Notes: generated from the sequence alone by a model not told the origin. 64,000 bases of DNA from Mytilisepta virgata (GCA_028015205.1 JAPWFG010000026.1:2046001-2110000); one strand, 5' to 3'. Positions 46,900 to 58,242 are shown, numbered from the stretch's first letter. Program-made: numbers and translations.

Positions 46900-48600
46900 C
46901 ATGAAGAAAAACATACATGTATCAATACACATGCCAAATATTTATTTTCACTGATCTGACTACATTTTTAAGGTTTTAAACATACGGTGTGTGAGAATTG
47001 TGATAGAGAATACTGCATTGTAATTTTTTATTAAAAATATTTGGAATCAAAATGGCATTCAAATTATCCCTGTTTGCATGGAAATATATGAAATAAATGG
47101 AAGAATACTGTGCATATCTATACCTATCATGTCTATATTAAAACTTGTGCTCTTGCTATATTTTATCTAAATAGTTAATATATTTATGCATTATGCATTA
47201 AATGTAAAAATTCCACCACACCAAAAAATGCGCCAAAGCAGCATTCGGTTCTTGTCAAAAGAGCAGACTACTGTGATAACAAAAATGTGATATTTGTCAA
47301 TATAGTTCATCATAAGGACAATTCATACTACATGTATTTCGATTTTGAATTTAAACTGTTTACATAAGTTGTTGTATGTAAAGTCAGAACATGATATATT
47401 GTCAAAAACATAGAGGGAATACTTTGCTATAAAGTCACATAAACAGATCCACAAATGTCAAAGAAAACCTCAAATGAATAATAGTTATCAAGTTATTAAT
47501 TCTGCAAAAAAAAAATGACTAGCAATTTACTCACGTTTATGGTGGATAAAAACTGTTGCTATATTATGAACAACAGACATATATTAGATAAGATACAATG
47601 GGGAAAAAGATGGAAACAGTTACAAAAGTAAAAACAGATATATATTTATATTATACCGTCGTCTTTCAAGATTGTTCTAAATATCATATTCATTCCATAA
47701 TTTATTGCCATGTTTGGTGTAGCTCTATGTACATTCTTGCCAAATAGGGTGCAGCTATATACATTGTTGCCAAGTTGGGTGTAACTATATTTACATTCTT
47801 GCCAAGTTGAGTCACATTTAGGTCAATGTCAGAAAAATATAAACATTTTTGTATGAATACAAGAAACTTGGGAAGGTCGAGTTTTGCCCTTCTACGGTTT
47901 CCTGCCGAATACAAAAAAAATAAGATATAATACTGACATTGACCTAATATTGTTTTTTTACATACTGCAACTCAAATTGATACATTGATACCATTTAAAT
48001 GGTAACACAAACTTCAAACTTATTTCAGCCAACATGAAATCGACATTGTACAAAATATAACCCTTCTACTATATCAAGGACATAAACAGTAAACACAACA
48101 GGAAGTGTTCTAGCTGCAGTCTAAAGTGCTATATCACTACAGTGTCTGCCTTGCCTCACAAAAGTTATAAAGATGTCTGTTTCGTACGACAACATCACCA
48201 ATTTGTTAATAGTTGGTGATTAGGTCTGTTAATGGGGAACCACATATAGACAGTCAATGAATTTGGTACGCAGTTGTATTAGCATTCGCATGGCAAGTAT
48301 TTGGCTTGGCCCCCTCAGTTATATTCTAGTGACTATAAATCTTTACTATACTGTACATGTTGTGGAAGTCTATGGGTCACAGTCAACATTTGAAAGTTTT
48401 GCATTATTCACATGTTTAAGAGATACCTTATTCATTTCAACATTTGAATTATACTATCAGAATTTGATACAGGTGAAACATATCTCCCTGTTAACAGTTT
48501 GTACCATATACACAGTTAGGTTTAAATAACTATCATTAATTCATCAGCCATCAGATCATAAGACCATCCGAGTAAACATTACTTCAGTACTTTGATTTCT
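46900..48600. other. No gene; a 35-bp minisatellite inside
   Basis: Between 47709 and 47815, three ~35-bp copies contain TTGCCAAGTTGGGTGTA-like units. The rest is AT-rich without a gene. Confidence 0.45.
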
Positions 48601-48610
48601 AAAACCATAA

Positions 48611-48935
48611 TGAGTTACAGATCGAGTTTACGTTTCGTTCCGCTCTGCTGATGTTTGCCGAAATTACGGGCTTTGGACTTTGAAAATTTGATGACAATAA
48701 CACCTTTCCGGACTTTTTTCTAAACGCCTTCAGATATTAAGTTGATTTTTGGTCTGAGAGTCAAACATGATGAGTTACAGATCGAGATTAGGTTTCGTTT
48801 CGCTCCGCTGATTTTTGCCGAAATGACGGGCTTTGGTCTTTGAAAATTTCGTGAAAATACCACCTTTCCGGATTTCTTTTCTAAACACCTTCAGATATTG
48901 AGCTGAGATTTGGTATTTGAGTCTACCATGATGAG
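48611..48935 (+). repeat. 160-bp tandem repeat, two copies
   Basis: TGAGTTACAGATCGAG at 48611 and 48771. GACGGGCTTTGG, CACCTTTCCGGA and CCTTCAGATATT recur in order. The period equals that of the 45.6-kb cassettes, but the sequence is different. Confidence 0.8.
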
Positions 48936-48942
48936 TTCATTT

Positions 48943-49400
48943 TTAATGTAAAGTTGTTTTCGGTATTTTATATGATTTAGCATTACCACACGATTCGATA
49001 TCTTTGAAATCAATACCTATATCTAAAGAGATATTCTTTGCATAAGTAAACCAACTATACATGTAGATACCTCCGGAGTCTAACGTTTTACTCAATGTGA
49101 AGGTATCTTTTAATAAAGGGTTTATATTTTCAAAATACAATCTAGAAAGATATTTCATAGTTTGCACTGCAATATATTTTTCTAAACTAGAAAACACTTG
49201 CCTATACATGAGACAAATTTACTATCAAATACTTTAATGACATTTGCCTCCAAAGTGTCTTTAGTCATATAAGCAGGAAAAATGAGAATTTAGTATTTAA
49301 TCAGTTTAAATTTATATATATGAAGTAAAGGTTATTTGAGTGATACTTGGAAAACATTTTATAAGATATAACATTTGGATCGTTGCAATCCTCTAGTTTT
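48943..49400 (-). pseudogene. LINE fragment between RT and Cys/His motif
   Basis: The 88-codon minus frame (MKYLSRLYFENINP, then GGIYMYSWFTYAKNISLDIG) resembles the linker after the RT thumb of non-LTR elements, where a Tyr/Trp-rich SW..Y/VK pattern is usual. Neither the RT nor the Cys/His end remains. Moderate support only. Confidence 0.4.
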
Positions 49401-49484
49401 ATTTCTCAAATGAGGAACAGTGTTTCCTTGGTAAATATCGAGTGCATTTGTTTCTAGTAATCAATTTATGATTCCTCAGTAGCT

Positions 49485-49680
49485 TAGATTGATTGGTTGG
49501 TGTTTGCATAACGTCCAGTGGCAAATATTTCATGCTTCTTTTGGACGAGAGTCCGTTCAAAAATGTTATCAAATAGGGGTGAGAAGGTACACAAACGGGA
49601 ACCGATTTCGAATACCATTGTAAAATAGTGGATGGTTGGTAGGGTCGGATATTTTAGCCTTTCTGTAGCAGCCACTAGCC
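49485..49680 (-). repeat. SINE-related 3' segment upstream of the cGLR gene
   Basis: On the minus strand it ends with TTGCCACTGGACGTTATGC, the 3' end shared with the SINEs at 2.3 and 14 kb, then a short CAATC-type tail. The rest is not the same SINE body. It lies about 200 bp upstream of the cGLR coding exon. Confidence 0.45.
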
Positions 49681-49867
49681 TACTTTTTTTCTGGAACTAC
49701 AGAAAGGGTCTTTAAGTGAAGTGAGCGATGGCTCGCGCTCGGGCTTTCCTTATTTTGACCTGACAATGCCCAGGATAGAGCTATTTTATTGACCTACAAT
49801 ATACAAAACATGCAACCTATATACCAAGACAAAATCAAATTAAAAACTAATATTTTGTTAAAATATC

Positions 49868-49879
49868 CCTTTTTCAGAT
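49868..49879 (+). promoter_or_regulatory. Splice acceptor ahead of the cGLR start
   Basis: CCTTTTTCAG (49868-49877) is a strong 3' splice site placed two bases before the ATG, so the mRNA leader is joined from an upstream exon that I did not find. Confidence 0.6.
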
Positions 49880-51856
49880 ATGGACAATTCAACAGATGAT
49901 GACATTTCTTTACATTTTTATCGCTACTTATGTCATAAGCTTGGAACAAAAGATATAGTACGGTATAGAAGAGTTTTATACAGAGTAAAAGATACTCTGG
50001 AACACGATGATGAGTTCATAACCATTAGCAGCGGAAGCAAAGCTGAGGGACTAGATTTGTCTAGTAGTGACTACGACGAATTAATTTTATTCAGGGATAT
50101 CAATGTTTTTGCTGAATCACCACAAGATCCAACCTTATTACCACCTAATTCTTTCGTCATGTGTCCAGATGAAGCGCCATTAGGATATGTGCGTCTAAGA
50201 CTTATAAGCAGAGAAATCTTTGACATTTTCTTTGAACATTGTATGAATATTGAAGGGAATATATATCTTTCAAGCGAATTAACAAGACAACGTACACTGA
50301 GACGAATACCAAATTCTAAAGTCATAATGCACGGGCCATGTGCTTCATTTCCCGATGAATCTATTGATTTTGCAGTTGGTTACCGATGTAAAATATGGCC
50401 TAAATTTGCTGAACCATGGCGACTTAGAAGAAGAAATAGATGGCCAACCCCGAATATATTAGAAACCATTGTTAATTATGGAGTATTAGTAGTCCCTGTT
50501 GGAAGCAAGGAATCCAAAAATGAAATTTTGGAATGGAGGGTATCGTTTTCGCTCGGTGAAAAGTTTTTGCTGTTTTCTTTTTCGCATGTCCAACTGATGT
50601 GTTATGCCATGCTTAAAGTTATGGTAAAAGAAATTCTTCAGTCACATCCCAAACTCAAAGACGTATTATGTTCGTACTATATAAAAAATCTATTATTTTG
50701 GCTTTTTGAGGAAACCGATACCTCTCATTGGATATCTACCAATCTCCAAAAACGCTTTCGAACTTGTATTAGTCGGTTAATCTATTACGTCAAGTATAGA
50801 TCATTACCACACTATTTTCTGCCAGAAAACAACCTACTTCGTAATAAAATAAGTCTAGAGCAACGAAATATTCTAGTAAAAGAACTTGAAAGATGCTTTA
50901 GAGATGGATTATCTTGTTTCAGACGGTCAGACACTCTCCGTGATTTCAGTAGCAGTTTTGAAAAACACTGGCTACAAGAGCCTGATAAACTTCCAATGAT
51001 TAATTGGATATACAATGCTGTAGACATGTCATGCAACACACGAATATTTTGGAGTTACGAAAGAAAGTTCACTTTCATCGTTTATAGTCTTCTTCACATT
51101 GCAAAGAGAACCTGCGAAAAGTGGGCGTATCTAATGAATCTTCCCTACATCAGTCAGTTTGTGGCGGAAATACCACCATTTTACAGTAACATTGGTAATA
51201 AAGAGCTGTACATGCGTGATTACAAACAGCGCCTTCCACATTTAATTCTTGGACTGAAAGCCGATGGAGTATCGGGTTGGCTTAAATTAGCATGCTATTT
51301 TTACCAGATGAAACGATACAGAGAAGTGCTGGAGATGGTTAATCACGTGATTTACACTAAAAGTACTCCCGATAAACTTTTTAAACATACTGACATTCTA
51401 AGCAGGGAACAAGAAGCCTATATAAAAAGCAAAATATTAAATAGCACCAGAATAGGCTTCACTGATATTTTCAGCCAGTTTGTTAATGACGATATAATTT
51501 TTCACGATGAATCTGCCATTTTTCCACCAGAAATTACAGGAGATATGAATCCTGGAGTAGTTGCACCTCCTAAAGTGTTTGCACAGTTTTTGAAACTGCT
51601 TTGTATTACCCAATCGGGAGCTCACAATTTATGGGATTTAGAGTTGGAAATATTGAAATTCTATGTAGAAAAACAGCCGAAATTTCTTCGAAATTCAACT
51701 TACAGAGGGTGTGCTTACAACTATTTAGGGATTGCTTATAAGCTGTTAAATAATGAAAGAGAAGCCATATTGGCCTTTCTTAAGGCTAAAATCTGTTATG
51801 AGAAAGGGAATCTTAGTTCACCATTTGAAAAGCATATCAAACATCTATTTGAATGA
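49880..51856 (+). CDS. Mab-21/cGAS-like receptor (cGLR) nucleotidyltransferase
   Basis: Single 658-codon exon. The acceptor CCCTTTTTCAG ends two bases before the ATG, so at least one upstream exon, probably 5' UTR, exists. The nucleotidyltransferase core has G52-S53, ten residues later D64-Y-D66 (GSKAEGL...SSDYDEL), and a third acidic residue at D163 (SIDFAVGYRCKIWP), so the metal site looks intact. The Mab-21 helical part follows: WRVSFSLGEKFL (219-230) and HVQLMCYAMLKVMVKEIL (236-253). A TPR-like helix pair lies at about 605-642 (YNYLGIAYKLLNNEREAILA). No membrane segment is obvious. Active family members sense nucleic acid and make cyclic (di)nucleotides that act on STING in the cytosol. 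Ligand and product cannot be read here. Other Mab-21 proteins are non-catalytic, so activity is inferred. A pearl-like element starts about 30 bp after the stop. Confidence 0.85.
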   Translation: MDNSTDDDISLHFYRYLCHKLGTKDIVRYRRVLYRVKDTLEHDDEFITISSGSKAEGLDLSSSDYDELILFRDINVFAESPQDPTLLPPNSFVMCPDEAPLGYVRLRLISREIFDIFFEHCMNIEGNIYLSSELTRQRTLRRIPNSKVIMHGPCASFPDESIDFAVGYRCKIWPKFAEPWRLRRRNRWPTPNILETIVNYGVLVVPVGSKESKNEILEWRVSFSLGEKFLLFSFSHVQLMCYAMLKVMVKEILQSHPKLKDVLCSYYIKNLLFWLFEETDTSHWISTNLQKRFRTCISRLIYYVKYRSLPHYFLPENNLLRNKISLEQRNILVKELERCFRDGLSCFRRSDTLRDFSSSFEKHWLQEPDKLPMINWIYNAVDMSCNTRIFWSYERKFTFIVYSLLHIAKRTCEKWAYLMNLPYISQFVAEIPPFYSNIGNKELYMRDYKQRLPHLILGLKADGVSGWLKLACYFYQMKRYREVLEMVNHVIYTKSTPDKLFKHTDILSREQEAYIKSKILNSTRIGFTDIFSQFVNDDIIFHDESAIFPPEITGDMNPGVVAPPKVFAQFLKLLCITQSGAHNLWDLELEILKFYVEKQPKFLRNSTYRGCAYNYLGIAYKLLNNEREAILAFLKAKICYEKGNLSSPFEKHIKHLFE

Positions 51857-51884
51857 AAATAATAATAATAATAATATATAACTA

Positions 51885-53135
51885 GGAGTAGGGGCTGTCG
51901 GAATTACAGCTATACCCGCACCCCACATTTATTTGTAAACAAACATTCTTAACATTTTCAGTTTCCATTGCATTACAGTTTGCATCTGTAACAAATAACC
52001 TTTGCAGAGATATATCACAATCCACTTTTACTGTAATCGAACTATTTGGACCCTTTTAGGGACCTATAGCACCTTAAACTGAAATTCACAAATTTCTTCA
52101 ATTTTTTTCTTTAGATAAAATTTTAGTAATTATGGTCTTTTTCTTGTTTGGCCCTTTTTGGTACCTCCTACCCCCCTTCTACAGTTGGTAAGCAACAAAA
52201 TGGCAACAATAAAAATGATTTAAATTCAAAAATGAAATAGGAGTTCGCATCACAAGGCTCTTTGTCTATTTTGGCCCTTTTTGGTCTCTCCCAGGCCCCC
52301 TTTTAGAAATTTGGAATTCCAAAACCTTTTGCACATCTGCAGTTAGCAACCAACAATATGACATAGTTATTTTAGTAATTATGACCTGGTTATTTTAGTA
52401 ATTATAAGTTATTTTAGTAAGTATGACATAGTTATTTTAGTAATTATGACACAGTTATTTAAATAATTATGTTTTTTTTTTGGTTTCGGCCCTTTTTGGT
52501 CCTTCCCACCCCCTTTTAAAAAAATTGGAATTCCAAAACCTTATTGTGCATCTACAGTTGGTAAGCAACAATATGGCAACAATAAAAATGGTTTAAATTC
52601 AAAAATGAAAGAGGAGTTCACGTCACAAGACTCTTTGTATAATTTGGCCATTCTTTTAAAAATATGGAATTCTAAAACATTATTGCGTTTCTACAGTTAG
52701 TACACAACAATATGGCAAAACCCTACCAAGGTAGTGTTAGTTCTGCAGGACCACTATTGTCGTCAGGTGTTTTTATTGACATTATATTCATGATATTGTT
52801 GACTAAAAATACAGTTAATTCATTGAGATACAGTATTGTTTATTCCGCATCAACTAATTATCCAGATGAGATCAAGGCATTCAGTATAATGAAAAACATA
52901 CTGCCTTTAGTTGAGGGTGTTATGGTAGATTACCACACTTAGACAAAATATCACTCTCAGAAAAAATATCATCCTCGACTCCATCTCGGATGATCACAAA
53001 ATTAAAAAATTCAAAAGTGAAGGAGGAGTTTGCGTCACAAGAAAGTGTGACGGACAGACGGACAGACGGACGGACGGACGGACGACCGCAACGACAATAT
53101 ACCCGAACTTTCATTCGAAAGTGCGGGTATAATAA
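51885..53135 (+). mobile_element. Pearl/HINE-like element abutting the cGLR gene
   Basis: The 5' end GGCTGTCGGAATTACAGC is followed by TATACCCGCAC (51911-51921). This is inverted as GTGCGGGTATA (53121-53131) within a 3' hairpin (53098-53131, arms TATACCCG.ACTTTC). An (ACGG)n microsatellite lies at 53049-53090. Between are diverged cassettes (AACAATATGGCAACAATAAA landmarks) and a 20-22-bp TTATTTTAGTAATTATGACA minisatellite (52365-52470). About 52697-52985 is a nested insert. It begins about 30 bp past the cGLR stop and may form part of its 3' UTR. Confidence 0.7.
52712..52985 (+). mobile_element. Foldback-related insert within the pearl-like element
   Basis: The cassette AACAATATGGCAA is interrupted by CCCTACCAAGGTAGTGTTAG and resumes near 52985 at ATTCAAAAGTGAAGGAGGAG. 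The insert matches 54449-54690 (AGTTCTGCAGGACCACTATT, GATGAGATCAAGGCATTC, CTGCCTTTAGTTGAGGGTGT), so it is a copy of the foldback family. The 76-codon frame is not a gene. Confidence 0.65.
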
Positions 53136-53139
53136 TAAA

Positions 53140-53445
53140 TTCTTTATTTAAAGAGGGTCACTTAATTAGAGCAAGTCTAATTTTCACTGAGGCAGAATGT
53201 ATAAATTATAATATAATTGTCTTAAGTGATCTTTAATCTTTTGTAAAATACTTTTACATATTCGATCCACAGGGGCCCGACTTCTGGAAATTTATTTCTT
53301 TTTTATTTTATTTATTTATTTTTTTTTTTTTTTGTCGTGTTATTTTATGAGTACTTTTAATAAATATTCACTGTAACAACGAATATTCTGAGTTTATTAT
53401 CAATGTGCATTACACTATCCACGTCCTTATACTAAAAAATCCTAA
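53140..53445. other. No gene recognised
   Basis: AT-rich with a T-run at 53318-53332. Confidence 0.4.
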
Positions 53446-53448
53446 ACA

Positions 53449-53615
53449 ATGACATACCAATCAATCAAAGGTCAACAGTGACATACCAATCAATCAAAGG
53501 TCAACAGTGACATACCAATCAATCAAAGGTCAACAGTGACCTACCAATCAATCAAAGGTCAACAATGACATACCAATCAATCAAAGGTTAACAATGACAT
53601 ACCAATCAATCAAAG
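53449..53615 (+). repeat. 29-bp minisatellite, about six copies
   Basis: GACATACCAATCAATCAAAG starts at 53451, 53480, 53509, 53538, 53567 and 53596, an exact 29-bp period. Units are nearly identical, with single-base variants in units 3-5. Confidence 0.95.
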
Positions 53616-53944
53616 CAACACAACAGATAGAACAACGCACTAAAAATAACATAAAAGACCTCAAAACATAAGCATAAATACAACATGATCAGGATAGCCT
53701 GATTTGGTACAGAGACTGAACAGTGATGGGTTAAAGTACCGAGATAATGCCTATAAAAGCCTGGAAGTAAGAATGCGTAAGAAAATATCTGGATGAAATA
53801 CAGATGTCCCGTGAGGATTAACAGCTCATACCCGTCAATAAAAGGCATTATTATACGTTATGCAAATTTCTGAAATCCAGTTATTTCATTGGTTCTTCAT
53901 AATGTGGTATTTGCAGTGTTTTTTGTTTTATTCCGCCTACCCCT

Positions 53945-54735
53945 AGCAACATGTGATAATTTTGCATAGCAACTAAAATATCACATTCCGCGACCGAACA
54001 TTACCGAACTCGAAAAATATCACCCTTTCAAGCCGGGTTTCGGTAATGTTGCGTCTCGGAATGTGATATTTTCGTTGCTATGCAAACTTATCATAGTTGA
54101 TGCGGAATAAACAATACTGTATCTCAATGCATTAACTGTATTTTTAGTCAACAATATAATGTCAATAAAAACACCTGCGGACAATAGTGGTGCTGCAGAA
54201 CTAACACCACCTTGGTAGGGTTGTAGCAATTGTAATGACCTGTAATATAATTGTAAAAATACATGTACTTTTCAGGTTCAAGATGAAAACAAAAAGAATC
54301 GCATATACAGACAAATGACACTACCCTACCTGTTGTGTACTAGGGTAGTGTCATTTGTCTGTATATGCGATTCTTTTTGTTTTCATCTTGAACCTGAAAA
54401 GTACATGTATTTTTACAATTATATTACAGGTCATTACAATTGCTACAACCCTACCAAGGTGGTGTTAGTTCTGCAGCACCACTATTGTCCGCAGGTGTTT
54501 TTATTGACATTATATTGTTGACTAAAAATACAGTTAATGCATTGAGATACAGTATTGTTTATTCCGCATCAACTAATCCAGATGAGATCAAGGCATTCGG
54601 TATAATAAAAACATACTGCCTTTAGTTGAGGGTGTTAGACAAAATATCACTCTCAGAAAAAACATCATCCCTCGACTCCGTCTCGGGTGATATTTTTTCT
54701 TCGTGTGGTAATCTACCATAACACCCTCAACTAAA
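53945..54735. mobile_element. Nested inverted-repeat (foldback) complex
   Basis: Three inverted structures lie side by side: arms at about 53950-54008 and 54038-54094 (TTGCATAGCAAC...AAAATATCACATTCCG); the large palindrome 54094-54575; and CTGCCTTTAGTTGAGGGTGT (about 54614) inverted as ACACCCTCAACTAAAGGCAG (about 54721-54740). No protein is encoded. It is probably a foldback element family, also present at 52712-52985. Confidence 0.75.
54094..54575. repeat. 482-bp palindrome: 235-bp arms, 12-nt loop
   Basis: Arms 54094-54328 and 54341-54575 are collinear inverted repeats. I found no mismatch or indel where I compared them base by base (both ends, the centre, and the ATACATGTACTTTTCAGG region). 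The loop is CCTGTTGTGTAC (54329-54340). A transcript or single strand would form a long hairpin. Such perfect arms imply very recent origin or an assembly artefact. Confidence 0.9.
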
Positions 54736-54739
54736 GGCA

Positions 54740-55775
54740 GTGTGTTTATAATACATGTACGTCTTTTTGGTCTTGTCTTTCACAAATGGAGTATCAAGAT
54801 TACACAAAACAGAAATGACTCTGTGTTACTGGTCATATTTTTTAACCCAACATTATATATGTCGTAAACCTGGTTTAACCCAAAATATTCATCTGAAAAT
54901 GCCTTTACCAAGCCAGGAGTATGACTGTTGCTTTCCAGTTGTTTGGGTGTTTGTGTGTCCCCGACCTTGCCAGTTTTTCGGACTTCGATTATGACATTTC
55001 CCTTGGAGTTCCTTGAATTGTTATGAAACTTTATATATGGACTTAGTAACTTTGTCATAAAACTGTATGCAAAATTTGATCAACAAGACATTTCCATACA
55101 ACTAATGAAGCGGAGTTTCGTTACTGATGTGTCTATAAAACGTATATTTGTAACAAAATGGGGTTTCAAGTTAAAATAAATACTTATTGTATCGAATTGA
55201 ATAATAAGAAACTACATTGAACAAAACTGTTCTTTACTCGCAGGATAGTGCCGTGATAGGGTATAATAATGCTGCTAGTTTAATAAATTTACTTCAGCTG
55301 ACGCATATTATGTACAAATTTTCTTTTCTTGATATATACATGGATATCATCGTAATAATTGTTGCTCAAGTTATGTCAAAAGGAGCGAATTAGATAGTCG
55401 GTTTGTTATCATAACGTTTTAGTTAAATTTTGTATTCTTAAGATGGTTTATATTTTTACTATTTCATTTCTTACCTCTAATATTCCATTTATATTACCAC
55501 CTCCACTTACACAAATACATCAATTTTTTTTAATCATTTACAAAAACGCTAAATACTGTATATTGACATATGTTGAAAACAGTAGTTAGATAAATCGGAT
55601 GTTGCAGAATGCAGAATGCAGAATGCATTTAATTAAGGTCATTCTTCGCTGCCGGAACAATATTGGTGGAGTATATTTGACAAATTTAGTCTATTCAAAG
55701 AAGGATAACTCAGTTATGAATTGTAGATAGATTGCGCGATTGGATCTATTTTTATTGAACAGGCCAATACAAAAA
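54740..55775. other. No gene recognised
   Basis: AT-rich. GCAGAATGCAGAATGCAGAA triplication near 55603-55627. No coding motif. Confidence 0.4.
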
Positions 55776-55779
55776 TAAC

Positions 55780-56735
55780 CTAAGTTTTACTTGACGTTTT
55801 TCATTAAGTCAAGGGTAAACTTCATTAAATTAAAAAACAAAAAGGAGTTGAAGCTATTTTTTTAGCATTGATTAGCAGTTGACCGTTGCAAGATATTTAT
55901 CTTAACAAAGTTTGTTCCAAATTTTAACAAGATTTTGAGCACGAAGTCGACACGGTTTTTTAAGTTACCCGACAATTGCTAATTTTGTGATTTTTCGTGC
56001 ATATTTGATTTTGTTATGGAAAAGTCGAAAAAAGTATAAGGTAACAATAAGGAGGAGCCTCAGGAAATGTCAGTCTAGTGAGTCTTGTACCAGTCTTTTT
56101 AGCAACTTCAAACTTCTCAGATACAAAGAACTTGGCAATATTATTAAACATTCTTAGATCACTAGTAATCTAATAGTTAAGCATGATCAAACGTACCTTG
56201 ATATAGGCTTTTTACTTGACGTTTGTCATTTAGTGAAGGGTAAACTTCATTAAATAAAAACACAAAATAGGAGTTGAAGCTATATGTTTAGCATTGATTA
56301 GCAGTTGACCATTAAAAGATACTTATCTTAACAAAGTATGTTTCAAATTTTAACAAGATATATTGAGCACATCGAAGTCTACACGATTTTTAATTTACCC
56401 AAAAATTGTTAATTTTGTGATTTTTCGTGCACATTTGATTTTTTTACGGACAAGGCGACATAACTCCAGAACAACATCTGACTTTAATACCGTAACAGTA
56501 TAGACATGATAGAGGAGCCTAAGGAAATTTCAGTCTAGTGAGTCTTTTTAGCAACTCCAAACTTTGATCACAGATGCAAAGAACTTGGCAATATTTTGTA
56601 ACCATTTTTCATCATTTTAGTAAGGATGATTTAAGTTTTTTAGAATAATTATGAATATTTACCCTGGAAACAATAAGAAAAATGTGTTAATGTACTTATT
56701 AATAAAGTTTCATTTTTTTAAGTAGAAAGGCTACT
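55780..56735 (+). repeat. Tandem pair of the ~540-bp dispersed repeat
   Basis: 55780-56165 (diverged, shorter) and 56196-56735 share TTTACTTGACGTTT, AGGAGTTGAAGCTAT, TTTTGTGATTTTTCGTGC, AGGAGCCT and AAAGAACTTGGCAATAT in order. The second copy is almost identical to the inverted copy at 4605-5142, so this copy pair is younger than the local duplication. Confidence 0.8.
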
Positions 56736-56739
56736 TGAT

Positions 56740-58100
56740 ACGACATCCTTTTATAGGATACAATAATGATGTTCACGCCCTGTTACAACCGTTCTCTGTG
56801 GCAAATGGGAATGATGAAGGAGAGGGACATGATAGGTGTTCGGAGAATCGACGAAATGGATAGTTATTGTAATGCAGACGAAACTGAAGGCATAATTTTA
56901 TACTAGTACAGTTGACTCCCGTTATCTCAAACTCCTTTATCTCAAAACTCCTGATATCTCAAACTAATGTTATGGTCCATAGATTAAACTTTGCACTATA
57001 TTTCCTCCTGATATCTCAAACTCCTGTTATCTCAAACTAATATAACTGCAACTCATACGTCATATGATAAACTATGGTTCAAATCTGAGCAGTCCTTACA
57101 GAAAACATGTTCTTATCGTGTATATGAACATCGTCCTCTCATTTAACATTGCAAGTTTCCATGAAGAATGGGTTAATATTATCTGATAAATGATCTTTGG
57201 TTCAAGCTATAAACCTTTTGTTGGAATCTTTAAGGACCTATTTAGTTTCAAATCTTGTATTTCAAATACTAGTATAAAAAATGACTTCATGAATTTAAAA
57301 AAAATCACTTAATATAATACCCATGCTTTTGAAGATTAAAACTATTAACCAACAAGTAAGAGTTGACAACACAGACATAACAGCTATCCTTAACAAATAT
57401 AATAAAATTAGTATGTCTTTAGCTGTATTGCACATTTAAATATAAACAACCTTTAGATAAATATAATCGAAGTCCACATGGTTTTATCAAAGTTGCCAGG
57501 TTCTGTTTGCAGTATTAAGATACGTTTGGTTTTATTGCTTACGAGTATGTGGTTATATTTTTGTTATTTAAAAAAAGTTGGTCTAGAATATGGTGTGAAT
57601 AGTTTATCTAAACTGTGCACTGTAAAAGACCACATGTATGATCAAGATGGGTAAGCAACTTTTATTTGGTTTTTTGTTTGTTTTGTATTGTTCATTTGTT
57701 TGTTTGTTTTTTGTGACTACCGCTGAGATTTCTCAGCTATCTAAATGGGCATTATATAAAGAGGACAGATATACCTAAGCTGCTAATTTGTAAATAATCA
57801 TCTGATAATTATTTATGGTGAATTAGCCATTCATACATGTTCTAAGTAGTAAACTGTTTCAAATAGGGGCTTATAAAATCTAGTTTTAGATCTTGGAGAA
57901 AAACACAAGAACTGAAGTTGCATTTATTTGTTTGACTCTATACTCCAAGTGAAAAAAATAACACTGTTTAATAGCTGTAGCATTGTGAATGTGCACCTTA
58001 TATTCCAGGCGTGATGTCAAAAACCTGACAAACTTGCTTGAAGAATGGAAAATCTAATTCAGCAGTAAAATTATTTCTCGGTAGTGGCAAAATATGTAAT
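56740..58100. other. No gene; short TATCTCAAACTCCT repeats
   Basis: 56924-57045 holds repeated ATCTCAAACTCCTGTTATCT strings starting with CAGTTGACTCCCGTTATCT, which resembles pogo/Tigger-type ends, but no partner end is seen. GATGG/GTAAGC near 57650 looks like a splice donor with no definable exon. Confidence 0.35.
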
Positions 58101-58106
58101 AAATGG

Positions 58107-58242
58107 ATTAATACATGGTCTTCTTTATATTGCCGTTGTTATCAGCCCTCGATTTATATCGTCCCTCGGGCTAAAGCCCTCAGGCCGATATCAAGGCCTC
58201 TTGTTGATAACAAGGGCAATATGAAAAAGACCATGTATTAAT
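58107..58242. mobile_element. 136-bp foldback element
   Basis: The outer arms ATTAATACATGGTCTT and AAGACCATGTATTAAT extend with few mismatches for ~40 nt (TATTGCCGTTGTTATCA / TGATAACAAGGGCAATA). The centre has GATTTATATCG...CGATATC and GGGCTAAAGCCC hairpins. Confidence 0.7.

Noticed and set aside
53449..53615. CRISPR-like array
   Set aside because: The 29-bp units are directly adjacent without unique spacers, and the genome is eukaryotic. It is a minisatellite.
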